Shown: one piece after another, positions 44,158 through 53,217 of the stretch
How the letters are laid out: every line of letters begins with the position of its first letter
How positions within the stretch are numbered: position 1 is the stretch's first letter
Made by a program: the position numbers and the translations under genes
Notes under the pieces: generated by a model
Database searches by the model: none
The model's input: the letters and a program-made list of their open reading frames with translations, nothing else
Told to the model about the DNA's origin: nothing
Assembly: GCA_964583765.1 (NCBI GenBank)
Contig: CAZOWW010000001.1
Coordinates: 1-64,000, forward strand
From: CAZOWW01 sp964583765
GTDB taxonomy: Bacteria; Actinomycetota; Actinomycetes; Actinomycetales; Kineosporiaceae
DNA: 64,000 nucleotides
Direction: 5' to 3'

Positions 44158-44773
44158 CTCGCCGGCCCGGTCCCCGACGGGGAGGGCATCAGGCCGACGG
44201 GCTCGGCGACATCGTCCGACCACCCTGTCAGCCGCCTCTCCCCACGTCCTCGTGGCGTTCGTCGATCCCCGCGCCGATCCCGGATCCGTCACCGCACAGG
44301 GCGGTCCGATCCCTGGGTACCGGATCGGCACCACATGTCGGCGGTACCGCTGCACTCCTCACGATTCCCCGTTGCACTCCTGATGAACCTGTGATGAATC
44401 TCAACACCATCACAGGCCGGTTCCCTTGGCACATCCAGGACACATGCACTAGAGCCCCGCGGACAGCCCAGGGTCGCCATCTTGACACTCTCAGTGACAG
44501 ATTGCCGGCAGATCCACGCTGTCGATCACCGCGAGGCATCGCGGCCCTCCGTGATGGTCACAGTGGTCACACAATCGCAGCAGCCCCGTTGACCTGCGAC
44601 GAGACGACGACCAAGATGTGCCGGTGCTGCGTGCCCTGATACTCAGGGCACATCTCGAACCCGACACCCCAGGTGCCGAGTCGCCACTTTGAGTAATCAA
44701 ATTGCATACGGTCCCCCCTCCACCTCCCCCGGCCCGCCCGGGGTAGTCGCCGTACGACCTGAAGAGGCCCTCG
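44158..44773. promoter_or_regulatory. Divergent GH16/GH9 regulatory region with palindromes
   Basis: About 615 bp. Perfect inverted repeat CCTGTGATG-11 nt-CATCACAGG at 44388-44416, overlapping a TGATGAA direct repeat (44381-44387, 44392-44398). Near-palindrome ATCT...AGAT at 44479-44502 (TGACACT-CTC-AGTGACA core). Possible GH9 promoter TTGACC (44589-44594), 17 nt, CAAGAT (44612-44617). These look like binding sites for carbohydrate regulators controlling both genes. No gene inside. Confidence 0.5.
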
Positions 44774-47755
44774 ATGAGACGACTCCTCCGTCTGCTCTGC
44801 ACCTGCCTGGGAGCGACCCTGACCGCGGCGCTGCTGACCGGCCCCGCGATCACGCCCGCCCATGCCGCGAGCACCTTCAACTATGCGGAGGCACTCCAAA
44901 AGTCGATCTTCTTCTACGAGGCCCAGCAGTCCGGACAGCTCCCGAGCTGGAACCAGGTCACCTGGCGAGGCCCCGCGACGCTGAAGGACGGCAGTTCCGC
45001 CGGCGTGAACCTCTCGGGCGGGTGGTACGACGCGGGCGACCACGTCAAGTTCGGCTTCCCCATGGCCTTCACCACCACGATGCTCGCCTGGGGCGTGGAC
45101 GACGACCGGGCCGGCTACGTGGCCGGCGGCCAGCTCACCCCCATGCTGAACAACCTCAAGTGGGCCACCGACTACCTGATCGCGGCGAACCCGGACCCCA
45201 ACACGCTTTACGTGCAGGTCGGCGACGGCAGCGTGGACCACGCCTACTGGGGCCCCCCGGAGATGATCGACATCCTGGGCATGTCCCGCCCGGTGTACAA
45301 GATCACACCCAGCTGCCGGGGCACGGACGTGGCCGCCGAGACCGCCGCCGCCATGGCCGCCTCCGCGATCGCGTTCCGCTCGAGCGACCCGACCTACGCG
45401 GACACCCTTCTCACGCACGCCAAGCAGCTGCTCGCGCTCGCCGAGACCTCGACCAACGTCGACGGCCAGGAGAACGCTTACGTGAAGTGCGTGACCGCGG
45501 CGCAGGGCTACTACACCTCCAACTACGAGGGCGGCAGCGCCCACCCCGGCGCCACCAAGATGTACTGGGACGAGCTCGCCTGGGCCTCGGCGTGGCTCTA
45601 CCGGGCCACCACGGACGCGACCTACCTGGCCAAGGCCCGCACGTACTACCCCAAGATGGGCACCGAGCCGGAACCCGGCGCCGGATCCGGTTCCACCGGA
45701 GTGCCGGTCTACGACTACGGGCTCTCCTGGAACGACAAGGAGTACGGCGTCTACGTGCTGATGGCCCGGCTCACCGGGGAACAGCAGTTCAAGAACGACG
45801 CCCAGCGCTACCTGGACTACTGGACGGTCGGCTACAAGGGCGCCAAGGGCCCCTACACCCCGGGCGGTCTGGCCTACGTCTTCGACTGGGGCTCGCTGCG
45901 GATGGCCGCCGACACGGCCTGGGCCGCTCTGGATTACGCGGACTATCTCGGCTCGGCCGACCCGCTCTACACCCGGTACCACGACTTCGCCAAGAAGCAG
46001 ATCGACTACGCCCTCGGTGACAACCCGGGCAAGCACAGCTACGAGGTCGGCTTCGGCGTGAACCCACCCACGCACGTGCACCACCGGGCAGCCAGCGGCC
46101 AGTCCCTCGGCTACATGGCGGACACCACCGGGCCGAACCGGCACATCATCTACGGGGCACTCGCCGGTGGTCCCGACCAGAACGACGCCTGGACGGACTC
46201 CCGCACCGACTACCAGCACAACGAGGTCGCGATCGACTACAACGCCGGTTTCACGGCCGCCCTCGCGCGCCTGACCGGTGAGTACGGCGGCACCCCGGTC
46301 GCCGACTCGCAGCTCGTCGACCCGACCCACGACACCGAGATGAGCGTCGGCCTCACCACCTATTACTCGGGATCGGACGGCACCTCGGTGGCCCTGGCCA
46401 TCACCAACACCTCCGGCTGGCCGCCCCGGGTGCTCAACAAGGCGGTCGCCCGGTACTTCTTCACCCTGGACGGCGCCACCACCCCGAGTCAGATCACCAC
46501 GAGCGTGAGCGGGACGACCGGCTGCACCGCCGGAGCCCCGGTGCAGTACTCCGGCAGCACCTACTCCGTCGCGGTGGACTGCACCGGCGTGTCCATCTAC
46601 CCGGGCAGCACCCAGACCTACCAGAAGTCCGTGCAGCTGAACATCAAGGTGGCCTCCCCCGGCACCTGGGACTCCGGCAACGACTGGTCCGCAGGTGGCG
46701 GGAACGACGTGCCGCTCTACGACAACGGCACCCTCGTCTGGGGCAGCGCCCCCGCGGGCGGCCCCACCACGACCAGGCCGGTCACCACCACGACCACCAC
46801 GACGGTGCCCGTCACCACCACCACCACGACCAAACCGGTCACCACCACGACCACGACGACCACCCGGCCGGTCACGACCACGACGACCACGACGACCACG
46901 ACGACCAAACCGGTCACCACCACGACCACGACGACGGTGCCCGTCACCACGACGACCACGACGACCAAGCCGGTCACCACCACGACGACCACGACGGTGC
47001 CCGTCACCACCACCACGACGGTGCCCGTCACCACCACCACGACGACCAAACCGGTCACCACCACGACCACGACAGGCACCGACACGATCCCGCCGACCCA
47101 GCCCGGCACCCCCACCGCCGGGACGGTCACGAGCACGACCATCGCCCTGAGCTGGGCCGCTTCCACGGACAACGTGGGTGTCAGCAGCTACGAGGTCGAC
47201 CAGACGAATCCGGACGGGTCGATCGTCGTCCTGGCGACCCCGACCACCAACAGCACGACGCTCACCGGCCTCGCGCCGGGCACCGCGTACCAGTTGTCGG
47301 TCATCGCGAAGGACGCCGCGGGCAACCGCTCGCCCTCGTCGAGCCCCCTGCTGGTCACCACCGTGCCGTTGACCACGACCACGACCACGACGACCACCCG
47401 GCCGGTCACCACCACGACCACGCGCCCCGTGACCACGACGAGCCAGCCCGGCACCGGCACCTGCACCGCCACCTACAGCGTGGCGGGACAGTGGGACGGC
47501 GGTTTCCAGGGCCAGGTCACGATCACCGCGCATGATGCCTCGATCGCCGGCTGGCTCGTGAGCTGGACCCTCGGCACCGGCCAGAAGATCACCCAGTCGT
47601 GGAACGCCACCGTGTCCACGTCCGGCAACGCCGTCCTGGCCTCCAACCAGGCCTGGAACGGGGCTCTGGCCCCCGGGACCTCCACCTCGTTCGGTTTCAT
47701 CGGCACCTGGTCGGGCACGAACACGATCCCCGCCCTGACCTGTTCCGCGAGCTGA
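44774..47755 (+). CDS. Secreted GH9-CBM3c-FN3-CBM2 cellulase (processive endoglucanase type)
   Basis: 993 residues. Signal peptide 1-31 (LGATLTAALLTGPAITPAHA); GH9 catalytic domain ~35-495 with nucleophile-side Asp86/Asp89 in GWYDAGDHVKFG and acid Glu484 in NEVAIDYNAGF, plus NPPTHVHHRAAS; CBM3c-like ~510-655 (VGLTTYYSGSDGTSVALAITNTSGWPPRVLNKAVARYFF); Thr/Pro linker; fibronectin type III ~775-865 (IPPTQPGTPTAGTVTSTTIALSW); second linker; CBM2 ~893-993 (CTATYSVAGQWDGGFQGQVTI...LTCSAS). The GH9-CBM3c arrangement is that of processive endoglucanases such as Thermobifida Cel9A. GAAGAGG lies 6 nt before ATG. Confidence 0.93.
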   Translation: MRRLLRLLCTCLGATLTAALLTGPAITPAHAASTFNYAEALQKSIFFYEAQQSGQLPSWNQVTWRGPATLKDGSSAGVNLSGGWYDAGDHVKFGFPMAFTTTMLAWGVDDDRAGYVAGGQLTPMLNNLKWATDYLIAANPDPNTLYVQVGDGSVDHAYWGPPEMIDILGMSRPVYKITPSCRGTDVAAETAAAMAASAIAFRSSDPTYADTLLTHAKQLLALAETSTNVDGQENAYVKCVTAAQGYYTSNYEGGSAHPGATKMYWDELAWASAWLYRATTDATYLAKARTYYPKMGTEPEPGAGSGSTGVPVYDYGLSWNDKEYGVYVLMARLTGEQQFKNDAQRYLDYWTVGYKGAKGPYTPGGLAYVFDWGSLRMAADTAWAALDYADYLGSADPLYTRYHDFAKKQIDYALGDNPGKHSYEVGFGVNPPTHVHHRAASGQSLGYMADTTGPNRHIIYGALAGGPDQNDAWTDSRTDYQHNEVAIDYNAGFTAALARLTGEYGGTPVADSQLVDPTHDTEMSVGLTTYYSGSDGTSVALAITNTSGWPPRVLNKAVARYFFTLDGATTPSQITTSVSGTTGCTAGAPVQYSGSTYSVAVDCTGVSIYPGSTQTYQKSVQLNIKVASPGTWDSGNDWSAGGGNDVPLYDNGTLVWGSAPAGGPTTTRPVTTTTTTTVPVTTTTTTKPVTTTTTTTTRPVTTTTTTTTTTTKPVTTTTTTTVPVTTTTTTTKPVTTTTTTTVPVTTTTTVPVTTTTTTKPVTTTTTTGTDTIPPTQPGTPTAGTVTSTTIALSWAASTDNVGVSSYEVDQTNPDGSIVVLATPTTNSTTLTGLAPGTAYQLSVIAKDAAGNRSPSSSPLLVTTVPLTTTTTTTTTRPVTTTTTRPVTTTSQPGTGTCTATYSVAGQWDGGFQGQVTITAHDASIAGWLVSWTLGTGQKITQSWNATVSTSGNAVLASNQAWNGALAPGTSTSFGFIGTWSGTNTIPALTCSAS
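46770..47080. repeat. Thr/Pro minisatellite in the GH9 linker
   Basis: About 310 bp of ACC/ACG codons interrupted by CCGGTC or GTGCCCGTC at irregular intervals (units like KPVTTTTTT and VPVTTTTTT). It shares long near-identical stretches with the GH5 linker repeat at 19112-19241. Confidence 0.9.
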
Positions 47756-47758
47756 CCC

Positions 47759-47791
47759 GAGGGGCGGGGCGGTCCGACCGGCCCGCCCCTC
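47759..47791 (+). terminator. Terminator hairpin after the GH9 gene
   Basis: Inverted repeat with arms 47759-47768 and 47782-47791 (GAGGGGCGGG / CCCGCCCCTC) and an inner CGGT-CCG-ACCG stem, directly after the GH9 stop. No T run. Confidence 0.55.
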
Positions 47792-48113
47792 AGGAGGGCC
47801 GTACCGGTCCCGCGAGTGAGCAGGCTTCCCCAGGACTCCCCAGGCCCCGGACCGCAGGCACCTCGGTCCACGAGCGCCGGACACCGCCTCGCCGACGACC
47901 CGGAGGCGCCTCGGTCCACGAGCTCCGCCCTGCCGACGACCCGAAGGCACGCGCCACGAGCGCCGCCCCGGCGGATCTGCTGCGGACCCGATCCGGTCCG
48001 GAGCGGCTCCGAGAGGCGAGACGACGCGGAGCAGCTCCCGGGCGAGGGGAAGTACGGAGCGGCTCCCGAGCGGGAGAAGGTGGACACGGTTGGATGGGAG
48101 GGTGATCGACGCC
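47792..48113. other. Intergenic region upstream of the hydrolase gene
   Basis: About 320 bp. Contains degenerate repeats of CCTCGGTCCACGAGC(G/T)CCG (about 47869-47890 and 47909-47927). No gene recognised. Confidence 0.35.
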
Positions 48114-48971
48114 ATGCCGGGGCCCTTGACCGTCACCCTGGAGACCACAGCCGGCCCGACCCACGTACGGGTGTGGCCGGCCCGCGCCGAGTACGCCGCG
48201 CGCGGACCGGTGTTGCTGGCGCTGCACGGCTGGACCGATGACGGCGGCGTGTTCGGACCGCTCGCCGAGGCGTTGGACCGGCGATGGACGCTCCTCGCCC
48301 CCGACGCACCCGCGCACGGCGGAACCCCCTGGCGTCCCGCGCAGGAGTACCTCGTCGGATCACAGCTCGGCCATGCCGTGGCGATCCTCGACGCGCTCCC
48401 CCGAGTGGCCGGTCAGAGGCGCGCAGCCGTGGTACTGGGCCACTCCATGGGTGCTCTCACCGCGGCCCGGGTGGCTGCCGCTCGCCCCGAGGCGGTCCGA
48501 CAGCTGGTGCTCGAGGACCCCGCCCACACCGGACGGCGTCCGTCCCGTTCGGCGGCCCGCTGGCGGGCCTGGCTGCGCGACCTCAGGGCACTGAGCCACG
48601 AGCAGCTGGTCGCCCGGTGCGCGCAGGAGAACCCCACCTGGCCGGAGGACGAACGCGACCCCTGGGCCCGCAGCAAGGAGGACCTCGACCTCGCGCATCT
48701 CGACGTACCCGTCGACTGGGGTGAGCCTCTCGCCGAGCTGCTCCCCGAGGTGCGGTGCCCGGTGCTTCTGGTGCACGGAAGTGCCGAGCGAGGCGGCATC
48801 GTCACGCCGACCGCGGCACGCAGGTGTGCACGCGCCTGCCCGGCCGGCTGTGAGGTGGTGAGGCTCGACGCCGGGCACAACCCGCGGCGGGACGCCCGCG
48901 TGGCATACGTCACCACTCTCGTCTCGATCCTGTCGAGTCACAGCGCACCGGTCACCGCCGCGGCATCCTGA
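48114..48971 (+). CDS. Alpha/beta hydrolase
   Basis: 285 residues. Oxyanion region LLALHGWTDDGGVF, nucleophile Ser in VLGHSMGALTAARVAA, acid-bearing strand VRCPVLLVHGSAERGGIV and His in RLDAGHNPRRDARV complete the catalytic triad. Substrate not predictable. ATG 48114 is chosen by fold; in-frame GTG 48102 and TTG 48090 are also possible, the latter with GAGAAGG upstream. Confidence 0.83.
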   Translation: MPGPLTVTLETTAGPTHVRVWPARAEYAARGPVLLALHGWTDDGGVFGPLAEALDRRWTLLAPDAPAHGGTPWRPAQEYLVGSQLGHAVAILDALPRVAGQRRAAVVLGHSMGALTAARVAAARPEAVRQLVLEDPAHTGRRPSRSAARWRAWLRDLRALSHEQLVARCAQENPTWPEDERDPWARSKEDLDLAHLDVPVDWGEPLAELLPEVRCPVLLVHGSAERGGIVTPTAARRCARACPAGCEVVRLDAGHNPRRDARVAYVTTLVSILSSHSAPVTAAAS

Positions 48972-49085
48972 ACCTCGTCGGGGCCGTCGGGGCCGGGCTG
49001 CCGTCCGCCGTGCGGACCCTCTCACCCCCGCCGGTCAGCGTTCGGCTCGACCGCTCGCTGGGCTCGTCCGGGTCCTGCGCCGCAT

Positions 49086-50111
49086 TCACCCCCGCCGGGA
49101 CAGGAATCCCTCTGCGAGATCGCAGGACCGCCGGGTGAAGTCCGCTCCCAGGCCACGTGCCAGGTCTGTCTCGGCGTGCGAGCCGATCCAGGCGACGAGC
49201 AGCAACCGCCGCAGCAACACGAAGGTCTCCAGCTCGGCCTCCTCGGCCGGGCCGAGGGCCGCGACCTCGCGGTAGCCGAGACTCCACGCCGCCATCAGCT
49301 CGGGCACCCGTGGATCATCCTCCATGAACGACAGGGAGGCTCCGAGGTCGTAGAGGTACCAGCCGAAGCCGCAGTCGTCGAAATCGATGACGTGCACGGT
49401 GGGACGCCCGTGGACGCCCGGCTCGACGAGCAGATTGGCCAGCCGCATGTCCGCGTGGATGAGCCCGAAGCGGTCGGCACCTTCCCCGAAGGTGGCCAAT
49501 CGGGTGCGCAGCAGATCGGCGAGCCGTCCCAGCACCACCCGCTCGGTCGCGCCGACTCCGAGACCGTCCTGCCAGCGCCCCCAGTGGCCGTGCGGACCGA
49601 TCGAGGAGTTCCAGTCCCACCGCAGGCGGGTGAACCCGGGCGGCGGTGTCCAGCCTCGGGAATGCTCGTGAAGGGTCGCGGTGATCGCGCCGAGGGCCCG
49701 GAAGTCGTCCACGAGCCGCTCGCCTGCGGGTTCCTGACCGGACATCCAGGCGAAACGGACGACATGGCGGACGGAGCCGTCCGGCGTGGCCACGGTCACG
49801 ACCCGGCGACCGTCCACCGCAGGCAGCACCTCCGCGGTGCTCACCACGCCCTCGGCCCGCAACGCACTCACCCAGTCCAGTTCGCTGAGGATCGCCGGCA
49901 GCGAGTGATAGCCGGGGCGATGCACCCGCAGGACGGATCGCGGTCCGCCCGAGGGATCGTCCACCGCAAAGGTGGCGTTCTCCGAGTGGGTGAGCAGGGT
50001 GATCGTGGCGCTCTCGGGCACTCCGTACGCGGACAGCACCCGCCGGACGACGAGCTCGTGCACGGACGTGCCGGGAGACGTCACCACACCCGCCGTCGCA
50101 CCGTCAGCCAT
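49086..50111 (-). CDS. Aminoglycoside phosphotransferase-like (APH/homoserine kinase type) kinase
   Basis: 341 residues of the APH fold. ATP-grasping N-lobe (LLTHSENATFAVDD, RSVLRVHRPGY), catalytic loop FGLIHADMRLANLLV with Asp and Asn, and metal-binding Asp in VIDFDDCGFGWYLYDLG. The pattern (SENATFAV, DDCGFGWYLYDL) is closer to the choline/homoserine kinase-like branch than to resistance enzymes, so a metabolic role is likelier. GAGAGGA precedes ATG 50111. Confidence 0.85.
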   Translation of the reverse strand: MADGATAGVVTSPGTSVHELVVRRVLSAYGVPESATITLLTHSENATFAVDDPSGGPRSVLRVHRPGYHSLPAILSELDWVSALRAEGVVSTAEVLPAVDGRRVVTVATPDGSVRHVVRFAWMSGQEPAGERLVDDFRALGAITATLHEHSRGWTPPPGFTRLRWDWNSSIGPHGHWGRWQDGLGVGATERVVLGRLADLLRTRLATFGEGADRFGLIHADMRLANLLVEPGVHGRPTVHVIDFDDCGFGWYLYDLGASLSFMEDDPRVPELMAAWSLGYREVAALGPAEEAELETFVLLRRLLLVAWIGSHAETDLARGLGADFTRRSCDLAEGFLSRRG

Positions 50112-50465
50112 CGTGTGTCCTCTCGAGCACCGCGAGGACGTTACGCGATGGACAGCGACGACCACGCACCGGGCCGCTCGGGAGAGCACAACGAAACGCA
50201 CTGACCACGCGCGGAACCGGCCTGGGCCTGGCCGGTTCATGCTCCCGGTGAAGGTGACCGGAAGTCAGGGGCACGCGATGCGGCACGCCGCCGACGACAC
50301 TGCTTGTTCCGGGCGTCCGACGTCATCATCCCCAGAAGGGTGGGGCGGGAGTCGATGTCGTCGGCGGCGGTCCACTCCGCGAACGTCCAGGGCCATGCGT
50401 TCGCGGGTCAGTGATGCAGCTTCGTGGTGTTGGGCAGGGATCATGGTTCGGGCAGAGATCGGGGA
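50112..50465. other. Intergenic region
   Basis: About 350 bp with no recognisable gene, repeat or promoter. Short open frames lack coding features. Confidence 0.35.
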
Positions 50466-50690
50466 TCAGATCTTGACGATTCCACGGCTGGTGATCGCAA
50501 CTCGACGGACGTCACCGCCGAAGTCGATCGTCAGGTAGGACGCGTCATGCACGACCAGCACACGACCAAGGCCGTAGGTGTCGTGAGTGATGCGGTCACC
50601 CACCACGAAGGTGGGCAGTTCGCGCGGGACGGCGCGGGTGAAAGGGCTGGTGGGGAGAGGGCGAGTCGCCACCTTGCGAGTCACAGTCAC
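50466..50690 (-). CDS. Small tudor-like protein resembling the UvrD/PcrA C-terminal domain
   Basis: 74 residues. VGDRITHDTYGLGRVLVVHDASYLTIDFGGDVRRVAITSRGIVKI matches the small beta-barrel that ends UvrD/PcrA helicases (GDRVxHxxYGxGxV...IDFGG), which contacts RNA polymerase. Here it stands alone after a short basic tail. GTG start. A TTGTATAG on the minus strand ~35 nt upstream may be the -10. Confidence 0.75.
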   Translation of the reverse strand: MTVTRKVATRPLPTSPFTRAVPRELPTFVVGDRITHDTYGLGRVLVVHDASYLTIDFGGDVRRVAITSRGIVKI

Positions 50691-50843
50691 GGGTTACACA
50701 GTGCTCTCATCGCGGCCGCTATACAAGGCCCAAAGGCCGTGCTGTTGACTACTCTCTGCGAGATTCCATCGTCCGGAGGGTGGCTTGACCCCAATTCGAT
50801 AGCAACCGTTCTACGTTGAGTGATGCAACCCACCGTTCCTGGG

Positions 50844-51353
50844 TCACCGGATGTGCGGCACCTCCGTCACGTCGTACCAGAGAAGATCACATGCCTCGGC
50901 CTCGTCGAGCAGGAACTGCGAGTCGGCGTCGCCCGCATCGGCCGCGGGCAGGGCGACGATCGCCGCGCTCACCGTCCCGCTCGCCTCCTGCTCGTCGACG
51001 TGCACGCTGACCACGGCGTCGAAGGGGACCGGCCGCCGGATGCCCACCGCGGAGCGGAACCGGGCACTGTTCAGTGGGTACACCGTCTCATCAGGCACGT
51101 CCACGGCGACGACGACCCGGCGGAGCTGCCCGTCGTTCTGGTCCGCGAGCAGCCGCAGGGACGCCTCGGCCGCCTCGAGCAGCACCGCGAACTCGAGTTC
51201 CTCCAGGTCGTCGGAGACGTACCACTCCCGCACCGACGGAGTGACGGCGTGACCGAGGACTGCCGGGGACTCCCCGACCGGCTCCTGCCCGAACGTTCCC
51301 CGCAGGTGAGCGGCCGTGAGTCCGGCCAGGGTAGTCGCCACGAAGACACGCAT
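50844..51353 (-). CDS. DUF6912-like protein
   Basis: 169 residues: MRVFVATTLAGLTAAHLRGTFG at the start, ATPSVREWY-like segment (AVTPSVREWYVSDDLEELEFAVLLEAAEASLRLL), VVVAVDVPDETV and SVHVDEQEASGTVSAAI. It resembles an actinobacterial family with no known function. GGAGG lies 10 nt before ATG 51353. Confidence 0.75.
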   Translation of the reverse strand: MRVFVATTLAGLTAAHLRGTFGQEPVGESPAVLGHAVTPSVREWYVSDDLEELEFAVLLEAAEASLRLLADQNDGQLRRVVVAVDVPDETVYPLNSARFRSAVGIRRPVPFDAVVSVHVDEQEASGTVSAAIVALPAADAGDADSQFLLDEAEACDLLWYDVTEVPHIR

Positions 51354-51551
51354 CGGTCAGTTACCTCCGGACCACCATGAAGATCCCGCGCGGCACGCGG
51401 GCCTGCCGCGGGACATCCCGTACTGCTGCATCCGGGACGATCCCACCCGACAACCATCCCACCACCGGCCGGTGATCCATGTCGGCGGTCCACAGCCGTG
51501 TCGCCGATCCACAGGTCGGGAACTCCACCTACCCTCGACGGCACTCGCCGT

Positions 51552-52226
51552 TCAGCCGGCGGAGGAGGCGCCCAGGGGAATCCCGAACAGCGACTCGAGC
51601 TCGACCACGGTCCGCTCGTACGAGCGGTGCAGGACTCCCCTCATGCCCGCAGCGCCTGCGGCCGTGATGTTGAGGGACACGTCGTCCACCAGCACGCAGC
51701 TGGTGCAGGGCAGGTCGAGCTGGTCCGCCGCGAACCGGAAGATCCGCTCCTCCGGCTTGCGCATCCCGACCCGGCCGGAGATGACCACCGCGTCGAAGAT
51801 CCCGCCGAACAGCGCGTCGGGGTAGTGGTCCCCCCACGAGTTCGACAGGAGCCCGGTCCGCACTCCGGCAGCGCGAGCGCGTCCGAGGAGACCGATCATG
51901 TCTCTCTCCAGCTCCACGAGGTCGTGGAGCACCCGGCCGAGCAGCCCTGCAGCGGTCACCGACGCCCCCCGCAGAGCCAGCTCCTCCGCCAATGCGCGCT
52001 CGAACTCCTCGGTGGAGCACTCGCCCCGTTCGACCCGCAGCACCGGGCTGTCCCGGACGACATCCGTCCCGTCCCCGTACCAGAAGTCGAGGACGTCACG
52101 GAAGGCCGCATAGTCGATCCCCTCCCGTGCGGCCCACGCCCCCATCGCCCCGTCGAGGGGCGCGGTGAGGACTCCGCCCCAGTCCAGGAAGAGGGCTCGG
52201 GGACGATCCGGGGACACAGGGAGCAC
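51552..52226 (-). CDS. HAD-superfamily hydrolase (subfamily IA)
   Basis: 224 residues. Motif I FLDWGGVLT has the nucleophile Asp, but the usual second Asp (DxD) is Gly, as in WGGVL-type HADs. Motif II TGLLSNSWG, motif III Lys in GMRKPEERIF, motif IV LVDDVSLNI. It resembles epoxide hydrolase N-terminal/haloacid dehalogenase-like phosphatases. GTG 52226 start without a visible ribosome site, possibly leaderless. Confidence 0.85.
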   Translation of the reverse strand: MLPVSPDRPRALFLDWGGVLTAPLDGAMGAWAAREGIDYAAFRDVLDFWYGDGTDVVRDSPVLRVERGECSTEEFERALAEELALRGASVTAAGLLGRVLHDLVELERDMIGLLGRARAAGVRTGLLSNSWGDHYPDALFGGIFDAVVISGRVGMRKPEERIFRFAADQLDLPCTSCVLVDDVSLNITAAGAAGMRGVLHRSYERTVVELESLFGIPLGASSAG

Positions 52227-52456
52227 GCGGACATGTTAGGCGGTCCGGTTCGAGGTCCCGCCGACCACCACGGCGTGCTTCCTCACCCCGCGCACAGGCC
52301 CTGCCTCAAGCGGAGGTTGTCCACAACTGCCGTCCCGTCCCTGGACGCCGCGGACGCGCCTGAACAGGATTCCGAGCGATGCGCATCCCCCCGGCCGAAG
52401 GGACGTGAACGACCGGGAGGACAGGAACCGACCGGGAGGACAGGAAAGGAGTCGAC

Positions 52457-53206
52457 ATGATCGCTCCGGAAGGAGCCCCGCGGGTCTCCCCTGACGCCCT
52501 CGTGCGCCGATCGGCCACCTCCGGGAGCACGATCACCCCCGTCGAGAGCAGGCCCGGTGTCGAGGCCAGACCCGGTGTCGAGGGCAGTCCCGGCGGTCCC
52601 ACCACGATCTGGCCGCCGCTGCGCCGCCTGCCGCTGCCCGTCTGCGAACCCTTCCCGGCGCACGGCTGGCGCCCGAAGGACGTGCCGGCCGGCAACCAGC
52701 AACCGCTCCTGCCCCTGGGGGACCTGCACGCAGACACCCGGGACCCCGTGCCGACGAGCGCCGTCCCGGCCGGAGCAGGAGGCCCCCGCGCAGGCTCCGC
52801 CCGGGCACGTCCGCACCCCGGCCCGCCCGCAGAGGCTCCCGAACAGCCCGCCGGCAGATGCGCGCGTCCGGGCCCTGCGGATCCCCAGGCCTGGGCTCGG
52901 CAGTTCCTGCACGCGGCGCTGGAGGCCGTGGCCGGGATCCGGCCCCCGGCTCAGCTGGTGCGCTGGACGACCACCGAGGTCCAGGCACAGCTGACCCGAC
53001 GTTCCGCACTCACGGAACGGCTACGTGCCACGGGGCCTCCGTCCCGGGGCAACCCACGGGTGCTCACCCTGCGGGTGTGCGAGCCCGCAGCCGGCGTCTG
53101 CGAGGTCGGCGCCGTCGTCACCGATCCACCCCGGGTCCGCGCCGTCGCCCTGCGGTTGGAGACCGTACAAGGACGGTGGCGGGCGACGGCGCTGGAGCTG
53201 GGATGA
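52457..53206 (+). CDS. Rv3235-like protein
   Basis: 249 residues: a Pro/Arg-rich, apparently disordered first half, then a conserved domain (QAWARQFLHAALEAVAGIRPPAQLVRWTTTEVQAQLTRRSAL...VLTLRVCEPAAGVCEVGAVV...RVRAVALRLETVQGRWRATALELG) typical of actinobacterial Rv3235-like proteins, which are commonly encoded beside secA. AAAGGAG lies 5 nt before ATG. Convergent with secA, 11 nt apart. Function unknown. Confidence 0.85.
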   Translation: MIAPEGAPRVSPDALVRRSATSGSTITPVESRPGVEARPGVEGSPGGPTTIWPPLRRLPLPVCEPFPAHGWRPKDVPAGNQQPLLPLGDLHADTRDPVPTSAVPAGAGGPRAGSARARPHPGPPAEAPEQPAGRCARPGPADPQAWARQFLHAALEAVAGIRPPAQLVRWTTTEVQAQLTRRSALTERLRATGPPSRGNPRVLTLRVCEPAAGVCEVGAVVTDPPRVRAVALRLETVQGRWRATALELG

Positions 53207-53217
53207 CCGGCCGAGGA

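Noticed and set aside
44388..44416. CRP binding site
   Set aside because: Half sites resemble TGTGA/TCACA but the spacing is too wide for a CRP dimer.
46717..47172. Minus-strand frame of Val/Thr/Gly repeats
   Set aside because: Antisense of the GH9 Thr linker minisatellite.
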